From the NCBI GenBank assembly GCA_947465645.1, contig CANIBQ010000007.1, forward strand, positions 1 to 64,000: a stretch of 64,000 nt of DNA, given 5' to 3'. Under the pieces are notes generated by a model that saw only the letters and a list, made by a program, of their open reading frames with translations, did not search any database and had not been told where the DNA came from. The translations under genes and the position numbers were made by a program. Source of the DNA: Acidobacteriota bacterium. GTDB taxonomy: Bacteria; Acidobacteriota; Vicinamibacteria; Vicinamibacterales; UBA2999. This document shows, in pieces, positions 58,644 through 64,000 of this stretch (the stretch's first letter is position 1; each line of letters starts with the position of its first letter).

Positions 58644-59195
58644 ATGGGCAAAGACTCACATTTCACCAGCAAGAAGCCGCGCGTGTTCGTGCGCGCGATC
58701 GAGGGGCACTACAACCTGAAGGACGAGCTCGCCCGGCTCCGGTCGATGCCGCGCGTCGTCAAGGGCCGGGAGCTCCGCTTCAACGACGGCCCGCAGGCGT
58801 TCAGCAAGCACTTCATCGAGCCGATCGACGGCGTGACGCAGACGCTGCACATCCATCTCGAGGAATACGGCCCCAACGGCCACAACCAGAAGCACGGCCA
58901 CGTCAACGAGGCGGCCTTCTACATCCTCGACGGCGAAGGCTATGAGATCCACGACGGGATCCGCTACGACTGGAAGGCCGGCGACGCCGTCGTCGTGCAC
59001 AACAACTGCGTCCACCAGCACTTCAACGCCAGCAGCACCAGGCCGGCGCGCGCGCTGGTGATGAAGACCAAGCCGATGTACCTCTTCATGAACATGCTGT
59101 TCCAGAAGACCGTCGAGCCGCGGCCGACCGAGCCCGCCCCAGGCGGCGAGAATTTCCGGGCGCGCAACGACGAAGACAATTTCAACCACGAATAG
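58644..59195 (+). CDS. Cupin protein (copy 2 of a close pair)
   Basis: A 183-residue close paralog of 56245-56805, with the same metal motifs KHGHVNEAAFYILDGEG and DAVVVHNNCVHQHFNAS, the same start (VFVRAIEGHYNLKDELARLR) and end (DNFNHE). The few differences are scattered, as after an old duplication. It precedes the bicupin and second binding protein. Confidence 0.82.
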   Translation: MGKDSHFTSKKPRVFVRAIEGHYNLKDELARLRSMPRVVKGRELRFNDGPQAFSKHFIEPIDGVTQTLHIHLEEYGPNGHNQKHGHVNEAAFYILDGEGYEIHDGIRYDWKAGDAVVVHNNCVHQHFNASSTRPARALVMKTKPMYLFMNMLFQKTVEPRPTEPAPGGENFRARNDEDNFNHE

Positions 59196-59201
59196 GCTAC
59201 C

Positions 59202-59286
59202 GTTCTCAGTCTGAGTTCTGCGTTCCGGGTTCGCGTGCAGGTTCGAACGTGAACACGAACCGGGAACGCAGAACCGAGAACCGAGA
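59202..59286. repeat. GAGAACC/GTTCTC word hairpin
   Basis: Left arm 59202-59232 and right arm 59255-59286 are built of heptamers like GAGAACC and pair over about 31 bases with some mismatches. They fill most of the 104-bp gap before the bicupin. Confidence 0.8.
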
Positions 59287-59299
59287 ACGACAGATTTCT

Positions 59300-60430
59300 A
59301 TGGCAAAAGAAGCACTCGTCTCTGAAGACCTGGCGAAGAAGTTCGCCACCGAGAAGGAGACCCCGTACACGCGTTGGGTACGCGCGGAGGGCCTCGACAT
59401 CATCAGCTCGTTCTACGTGCCCGACCTCCACACGGTCGAGCTCAAGCCGTGGGCGCGGCGCGGGGGCCGCGGCGTGTTCCTCAACCACGATGCCTCGCGC
59501 ACCTCGAACGACTGCTACGTGTGCGAGATCGCCCCCGGCACCGAGCTCGCGCCGCAGCGCCAGTTGTTCGAGGAGATGATCTACGTCCTCGACGGGCGCG
59601 GGTCGACGGCGGTGTGGAACGACGGCGGGCAGCGCATCACCTTCGAGTGGAAGGCCGGGTCGCTCTTCGCCATCCCGCTGAATACCTGGCACCAGCACTT
59701 CAACGGGTCGGGCAAGGACGCCGCGCGGTTTGTCGCGGTGACCAACGCGCCGGTGATCATCAACGCCTTCGGCGACCTCGATTTCGTCTTCGGCACGCGC
59801 TACGACTTCAAGGACCGCTTCAACGGCGACCCGGACTATTTTGCCAACAAGGGCGAGCAGCGCGGGCTCCTGCTCGACACCAACTTCGTGGCCGACGCGG
59901 TCAACCTGCCGCTGGTGCCGGCCAAGGAGCGGGGCGCGGGCGGCGGGCACATCCGCTTCAGCATGGCCAAGGGCCACATGAACAGCCACATCTCGCAATT
60001 TCCGATCGGCACCTACAAGAAGGCGCACGCCCACGGCCCGGGTGCGCATGTCATCATCATGAGCGGCGAGGGGTTCAGCATCATGTGGCCGGAGGGTGCG
60101 GAGCCGCAACGCTACGAGTGGAAGGAAGGGTCGATGATCGTGCCGCCCAACCTCTGGTTCCACCAGCACTTCAACACCGGCACGACGCCCGCGCGCTACC
60201 TCGCCTTCAAGGCGGAAGGGGTGGCGATCCGGAACGCCCAGGGGGTGCCGAAGGCGTGGATCTCGAAGCGCCTCGGCGGCGATCAGATCGACTACGCCGA
60301 CGAGTCGCCGCGCGTGCGGCAATGGTTCGCCGACGCGCTCGTCAGGCGCGGCCTCGAATCGCGGATGGATGCGGCGTACGAAACCGAGCTCGAGAACCTT
60401 CCCCCACTCGAGCCGCAGGGAGTGTCCTGA
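59300..60430 (+). CDS. Bicupin, gentisate-dioxygenase-like in layout
   Basis: A 376-residue protein with two cupin barrels. Barrel 1 (about 75-160) has QLFEEMIYVLDGRGSTAVW and FAIPLNTWHQHFNGSG. Barrel 2 (about 255-330) has KAHAHGPGAHVIIMSGEGFS and IVPPNLWFHQHFNTGT. The HAHGPGAH motif is a good metal site. Two-barrel architecture recalls gentisate and 1-hydroxy-2-naphthoate dioxygenases, but motif spacing differs. ATG 59300 gives a normal N-terminus; the open frame upstream is the GAGAACC hairpin. The next gene overlaps its stop by one base. Confidence 0.8.
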   Translation: MAKEALVSEDLAKKFATEKETPYTRWVRAEGLDIISSFYVPDLHTVELKPWARRGGRGVFLNHDASRTSNDCYVCEIAPGTELAPQRQLFEEMIYVLDGRGSTAVWNDGGQRITFEWKAGSLFAIPLNTWHQHFNGSGKDAARFVAVTNAPVIINAFGDLDFVFGTRYDFKDRFNGDPDYFANKGEQRGLLLDTNFVADAVNLPLVPAKERGAGGGHIRFSMAKGHMNSHISQFPIGTYKKAHAHGPGAHVIIMSGEGFSIMWPEGAEPQRYEWKEGSMIVPPNLWFHQHFNTGTTPARYLAFKAEGVAIRNAQGVPKAWISKRLGGDQIDYADESPRVRQWFADALVRRGLESRMDAAYETELENLPPLEPQGVS

Positions 60431-61494
60431 TGTCTTTCGCCTTGAGGCTTTGGTCTGTGGCCCTGGCGGGCTCTCTGCTGGGCGCCGCTGCGTGCGGGTC
60501 CGCGCCCCCTGCTGAACCGGCGGCGACCGCCGCAAGCATCGCGCTCTACGAGGGGGCCGACCGGCTGCAAAAACTGATCGACGGGGCCAAGAAGGAGGGA
60601 CAGCTCACGGTCTATACCTCCGCGCAGGCCGATGATCTCGGTCCAGTCATCGAGGCGTTCGAGAAGAAATACGGGATCAAGACCGAGCTCTGGCGCGCCG
60701 GCTCCGAGGCGGTGCTCAATCGCGCCCTCCAGGAAAGCCGCGCCAATCGCCACACGGTCGACGTCGTCGAGACCAACGGCCCCGAGCTCGAGTCGCTGCA
60801 TCGCGAGCAGATCCTGCAGCTGGTGAAGAGCCCCTACCACGCGGAGCTGATCGGTCCGGCGATCCGCCCGCACGGCGAATGGGTGGGCACCCGGCTCAAT
60901 GTCTTCGTCCAGGCCTACAACACCAGGCTGGTGAAGAAGGAAGAGCTGCCCGGGACGTGGGAAGACCTGCTGCATCCGAAGTGGAAAGGCAGGCTGGGTA
61001 TCGAGCAGGAGGACTCTGACTGGCTCGCCGGTATCCTCGGCGAGATCGGCGAGGAGAGGGGCAAGAAGGTCTTCCGCGCGATCGTCGACGCCAACGGCGT
61101 GTCGGCGCGCAAGGGGCACACGCTGCTGACCCAGCTGGTGGTCTCCGGCGAAGTGCCGCTGGCGCTGACCGTCTACAACTACAAGGCGCAGCAGCTCAAG
61201 GCCGAAGGCGCGCCGATCGACTGGTTCACCATCGGCAACGCCATCGCCCGCCCGAACGGCGTCGGCGTGGCCCGCAATGCCCCACACCCGCACGCAGCGG
61301 TGCTCTTCTACGACTTCGAGCTGAGCGAGGAAGGCCAGCGAATCATCGCCTCGCGCGACTTCGTCCCGACCAGCAGGAAGATCGACACGCCGCTCAACAA
61401 GGTGCCGATGACGTTCGTGGATGCGAGGGTGTCGATCGACGAGTATGACAAGTGGAAGTCGCTCTACGAGGAACTGTTTCTCCGGGGACGCTAA
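60430..61494 (+). CDS. ABC transporter substrate-binding lipoprotein (Fe3+-type family), copy 2
   Basis: A 354-residue exported protein. The signal ends in LLGAAACGS, a plausible lipobox, so it is likely anchored as a lipoprotein. Shared family landmarks: EGQLTVYTSAQADDLG, FEKKYGIKTELWRAGSEAVL, VVETNGPELESLHRE, WEDLLHPKWKGRLGIEQED, GHTLLTQLVVSGEVPLALTV, ARPNGVGVARNAPHPHAAVL. It is translationally coupled to the bicupin (TGATG). Confidence 0.87.
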   Translation: MSFALRLWSVALAGSLLGAAACGSAPPAEPAATAASIALYEGADRLQKLIDGAKKEGQLTVYTSAQADDLGPVIEAFEKKYGIKTELWRAGSEAVLNRALQESRANRHTVDVVETNGPELESLHREQILQLVKSPYHAELIGPAIRPHGEWVGTRLNVFVQAYNTRLVKKEELPGTWEDLLHPKWKGRLGIEQEDSDWLAGILGEIGEERGKKVFRAIVDANGVSARKGHTLLTQLVVSGEVPLALTVYNYKAQQLKAEGAPIDWFTIGNAIARPNGVGVARNAPHPHAAVLFYDFELSEEGQRIIASRDFVPTSRKIDTPLNKVPMTFVDARVSIDEYDKWKSLYEELFLRGR

Positions 61495-61500
61495 GGAATT

Positions 61501-61601
61501 AACCACGAAGGTCACGAAGAACGGTTATGCAACCACGAAGGTCACGAGGGTCACGAAGTTTTTCAAGAAATAGCTTCGTGTTCTTCGTGGCCTTCGTGGT
61601 T
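61501..61601. repeat. CACGAAG word hairpin encoding a signal peptide
   Basis: Arms at 61531-61558 and 61574-61601 pair at 24 of 28 bases and consist of CCACGAAG/GTCACGAG-type units; another half-copy lies at 61501-61520. Read in frame, the left arm encodes an arginine-rich stretch and the right arm FVFFVAFVV. Confidence 0.88.
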
Positions 61602-62555
61602 CTGACCGGGCCTTTGTTCGCGCAGTCGAGAGCTGCCGCCGCGAAGAAAGAGGGCACCCTCACCCTCTATACCACCATCGCCGAGAAGGACCTCCCCACC
61701 CTCGTCAAACCGTTCGAGGCGAAGTACGGCGTCAAGGTGAGCGTGTGGCGCGCGGGCACCGACAAGGTCCTGCAGCGAACCGTCGCCGAGGCCGCCGCGC
61801 GGCGTTACGACGTTGACGTGATCCACTTTGGCTCGCCGGAGATGGAAGCGCTCTCGCGCGAGAAGATCCTGCTGCCGGTGACCTCACCCGTGCACAAGGA
61901 TCTGCAGCCAGGCTCGGTGCCGGCGCACCGTGAGTGGGCAGCCACCCTGCTGTCGGTCTGGGTGCAGGCCTACAACACCAAGCTCCTGAAGAAAGAGGAG
62001 CTGCCCAGGAGCTACCGGGACCTTCTCAACCCGAAGTGGAAGGGCAGGCTGGGGATCGAGGCCAAGAACCAGGACTGGTTCGCGTCGGTGGTGGACGTGA
62101 TGGGCGGGGGAGAGCCGGGCCTGAAGTTCTTCCGCGATCTGGTCGCGACCAACGGCATCTCCGTTCGCCAGGGACACACGCTGCTCAACAACATGGTGGT
62201 GTCGGGCGAGGTGCCGCTGGCGCTCACCGTCTACAACTACATGCCGGAACAGGCGAAGAAGAGGGGTGCGCCAATCGACTGGTTTGCGATCGAGCCGGCG
62301 ATTGCCCGCTCGAACGCGGTCGGCGTCGCCCGCCGCGCGCCTCACCCCAACGCGGCGATGCTGTTCTACGAGTACCTGCTGGGCGAAGCGCAGCAGTCCT
62401 TCGTGAGCATGGACTACGTCCCCACCAACACCAGGGTCGCGTCGCCGCTCAAGGGGATCAAGATCCTCCAGACCAACCCGGCACGATCGCTCGACGAAGC
62501 GGACAAGTGGACGGCGCTGTTCGACAGTACGGTCGTGAGGAGATCGCGAAGGTAG
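61527..62555 (+). CDS. ABC transporter substrate-binding protein (Fe3+-type family), copy 3
   Basis: A 342-residue exported paralog of the previous gene: EGTLTLYTTIAEKDLPTLV, FEAKYGVKVSVWRAGTDKVL, DVIHFGSPEMEALSRE, YRDLLNPKWKGRLGIEAKNQ, GHTLLNNMVVSGEVPLALTV and ARSNAVGVARRAPHPNAAML. The residues that differ between copies (FGSPEME here, TNGPELE in the others) may set ligand preference. Its whole signal peptide, with arginines at 4, 5, 7 and 10 and the core FVFFVAFVVL (17-26), is encoded by the inverted CACGAAG repeat. ATG 61527 is the only start that yields export. Confidence 0.87.
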   Translation: MQPRRSRGSRSFSRNSFVFFVAFVVLTGPLFAQSRAAAAKKEGTLTLYTTIAEKDLPTLVKPFEAKYGVKVSVWRAGTDKVLQRTVAEAAARRYDVDVIHFGSPEMEALSREKILLPVTSPVHKDLQPGSVPAHREWAATLLSVWVQAYNTKLLKKEELPRSYRDLLNPKWKGRLGIEAKNQDWFASVVDVMGGGEPGLKFFRDLVATNGISVRQGHTLLNNMVVSGEVPLALTVYNYMPEQAKKRGAPIDWFAIEPAIARSNAVGVARRAPHPNAAMLFYEYLLGEAQQSFVSMDYVPTNTRVASPLKGIKILQTNPARSLDEADKWTALFDSTVVRRSRR

Positions 62556-62568
62556 GAACGTTCAGCGA

Positions 62569-62603
62569 TCACAGGCCACGGAGACACAGAGGCACGGAGA
62601 CGG
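62569..62603 (+). repeat. CACGGAG word array
   Basis: Octamers CCACGGAG, ACACAGAG, GCACGGAG occur here without a visible inverted partner, between two convergent genes. Confidence 0.7.
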
Positions 62604-62615
62604 ATAGGCGACCTG

Positions 62616-62969
62616 TCAAGGCAGAGGGTCGCATCCGTCGCGTGCGCCGATGAACGACGCGGGAATCCAACCGGCCGCAGGCGTCCGCGCGTGAACCGCG
62701 ATGACGCCGAACTCGCGCATCGTCCCTGGCTTCACGACCACTGCGACGATGTCGGGACGTCCATCGCGATCCAAGTCCGTCATCGCCCAGGGTGGCCAGT
62801 ATCCGAGTGCGTTGAGTTCGTCGCTTGTATACCCACCGGCTGGGAGGTCGGCAGATGGATCGAGGACTCTCACGCCAGGCATCGTAGAGAGCGCTCGGTC
62901 GAGGAGGGGTGGCAGGGGTGGGAGATCAGCCGCGATCACGCCAAGTATGACGGCGACCAAATACTTCAT
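62616..62969 (-). CDS. Small secreted protein with calcium-loop-like motif
   Basis: A 117-residue exported protein (signal peptide 1-14, MKYLVAVILGVIAAD). The mature part contains MTDLDRDGRPDIVAVVV, which matches the DxDxDG calcium loop of FG-GAP/VCBS-type repeats, then REFGVIAVHARTPAAGWIPASF. A single such unit is too short for a propeller. No function can be assigned. Confidence 0.65.
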   Translation of the reverse strand: MKYLVAVILGVIAADLPPLPPLLDRALSTMPGVRVLDPSADLPAGGYTSDELNALGYWPPWAMTDLDRDGRPDIVAVVVKPGTMREFGVIAVHARTPAAGWIPASFIGARDGCDPLP

Positions 62970-63130
62970 TCGGTTCCTGCGTCCTGCGGCGGCGGGTGTT
63001 CGCGGAGCGAGCCGGTCTCGGTCGCCGGGGAACCGGCGTGACGTCGAAGCCTCGTGCGTGTGCCTCTCGGCGGGCGTGCCGAGCCGGCGAGTCGGAGTCG
63101 AATACCCGGCGTCGCAGGATGCGCGAAGAA

Positions 63131-63201
63131 GGCGGACCTGAAGGTCCGCCTCTACGGGCGCTGACTGCCGACTGCGTTACTGCCTACCGCCCACTGCCTA
63201 C
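63131..63201. repeat. REP-like palindrome and ACTGCC heptamer array
   Basis: GGCGGACCTGAAGGTCCGCC at 63131-63150 followed by TCTAC is the minus-strand GTAG-foot REP unit with different arms. From 63161 to 63201 GACTGCC-type heptamers run to the stop codon of the last gene. The 228-bp gap 62970-63197 holds nothing else I can name. Confidence 0.75.
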
Positions 63202-64000
63202 TTCCAGGCTCTGTTATCGACCGTGTTCTCGAACGTCGCGCCCGGCACGGTCATGTTCCATTTCACCGTCCAGTTGTAGGTGTCGTCGAACCGCTCGCGG
63301 GTGTAGGGCTGCGGAGCCGCGTGCAGCAGGCGCCAGGTCTGGAACTCGCTCTCCTTGAGCAGGCCGCCGGTCTCTGCCACCAGATAGTGCACGAACGGCC
63401 TCGCGTCCTTTTCCAGCACCTCCACGGCGCGGGCCTGCGCGCGGAACATCGCCGCGAGCGTCGCGCCGTCGAGCTCGTCGCTGGCCGCCTCGCTCCGCGT
63501 CGAGTGGGACTCGATCAGGATGCGGAGCCCCTCCTTCTGCGCGATGCTGATCCATGGCTCCATCAGGACGACGGCGTCCACCTCGCGACGGCGCATCGCC
63601 TCGAGCCGCTTGAGCATCGACCCGGCGTTGGTCGTCCTGACGTGCTGCGGCTCGAGAAAGCCTTCGACCATCTTGAGCATGGTGAAATGCGAGCCGTTGT
63701 TCGGCGTGACCGAGATCAGCTTGTCCTTCAGCATCTCAGGCTCGTAGATCTTCGAGTCCGGCATGACCGCGATGGCAAACTTGGACATCGAGGCGCCCAG
63801 CGCCACGATCCTGCGGTGGCGCAGGCCGCTCGAGTCGGCCTCGACCGCGCGCTTCATGATTCCCCACTCGCACATGCGGTACTGGTCGATGCCGCCCTCG
63901 TTGTAGGTCGCGTCGAGCGGACGGTCGAAGACGGTGTCGAACTTGACCGTGTGCGAGGTGGTCACCTGCGCCATGCCCGGCGTGGTGACGTACTCGATGT
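63198..64000 (-). CDS. NMT1/SsuA-type substrate-binding protein, N-terminus beyond window
   Basis: The frame is open to the window edge (IEYVTTPGMAQVTTSH at the boundary), so the start lies outside. Seen are about 267 residues of a type II periplasmic-binding domain: FDTVFDRPLDATYNEGGIDQ, VMPDSKIYEPEMLKDKLISV, TPNNGSHFTMLKMVEGFL, AMRRREVDAVVLMEPWIS and the ending TFENTVDNRAWK. The family binds nitrate, sulfonates, pyrimidines or organic acids. It belongs to a further transport or decarboxylase-like unit to the right. Confidence 0.8.
   Translation of the reverse strand, partial: IEYVTTPGMAQVTTSHTVKFDTVFDRPLDATYNEGGIDQYRMCEWGIMKRAVEADSSGLRHRRIVALGASMSKFAIAVMPDSKIYEPEMLKDKLISVTPNNGSHFTMLKMVEGFLEPQHVRTTNAGSMLKRLEAMRRREVDAVVLMEPWISIAQKEGLRILIESHSTRSEAASDELDGATLAAMFRAQARAVEVLEKDARPFVHYLVAETGGLLKESEFQTWRLLHAAPQPYTRERFDDTYNWTVKWNMTVPGATFENTVDNRAWK

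Noticed and set aside
57517..62555. Calling the three binding proteins iron receptors
   Set aside because: The family is FbpA-like, but the paired iron-binding tyrosines could not be located and the context is organic-acid metabolism.

Overview
The window is about 66% GC, densely coded on both strands, and has the look of an Acidobacteriota genome of the Vicinamibacteria type. This is an inference from family content: an Oar-like TonB receptor with an N-terminal carboxypeptidase-regulatory domain, a DUF5916 outer-membrane protein, DUF6152-type secreted proteins, imidazolonepropionase-like amidohydrolases, bacterial dynamin and a serine/threonine-kinase remnant. I saw no rRNA, tRNA, CRISPR array or transposase gene.

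Positions 1-15.4 kb hold housekeeping and envelope genes: a methyltransferase bracketed by inverted copies of a ~215-bp MITE-like repeat, DUF5916, a membrane diguanylate cyclase, a bicupin, a three-gene periplasmic redox operon (CarboxypepD-like protein, Tat-exported flavin amine oxidase, cytochrome c), a dynamin-like GTPase, an XRE-cupin regulator, a fasciclin protein, a frameshifted SDR-DUF2867 gene, a spermidine-synthase-like protein and a cold-shock protein. Positions 15.4-18.9 kb encode the most unusual operon: a dCache domain fused to a Cys-loop-type (pLGIC) channel, overlapping a urea/amide-type periplasmic binding protein. Positions 19-32.7 kb carry a HerA-like ATPase, an amidohydrolase/B3 metallo-beta-lactamase pair, a TraB/GumN protein, a TonB receptor with a small secreted partner, a cytochrome-like secreted protein and a lone protein with four flagellar hook-IN repeats.

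Positions 33.6-43.4 kb look like a catabolic island for an aromatic or hydroxylated polycarboxylate: LigJ-like hydratase, Zn alcohol dehydrogenase, two class II aldolase/decarboxylases, AroE-like dehydrogenase, phthalate-dioxygenase-like Rieske oxygenase, HpcH/HpaI aldolase, PanB-like protein, alpha/beta hydrolase and a 4,5-dihydroxyphthalate-decarboxylase-like protein. After secreted proteins, an amidohydrolase and a DASS symporter, positions 48.3-62.6 kb form a transporter/enzyme island: a His-rich EutA-like ATPase, a fused two-domain ABC permease, its ATPase, a TPP enzyme, a beta-hydroxyacid dehydrogenase, four cupins and three paralogous substrate-binding proteins. A further NMT1-type binding protein runs off the right edge. 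Together these suggest capture, import and stepwise oxidation/decarboxylation of organic acids; the substrate cannot be read from the sequence.

Two families of small repeats pepper the window. One is REP-like: a palindrome preceded by GTAG. The other is a set of 7-8-bp word arrays, each with its own word, usually at gene borders and often with an inverted partner. Several copies lie inside reading frames, and one appears to have supplied an entire signal peptide.
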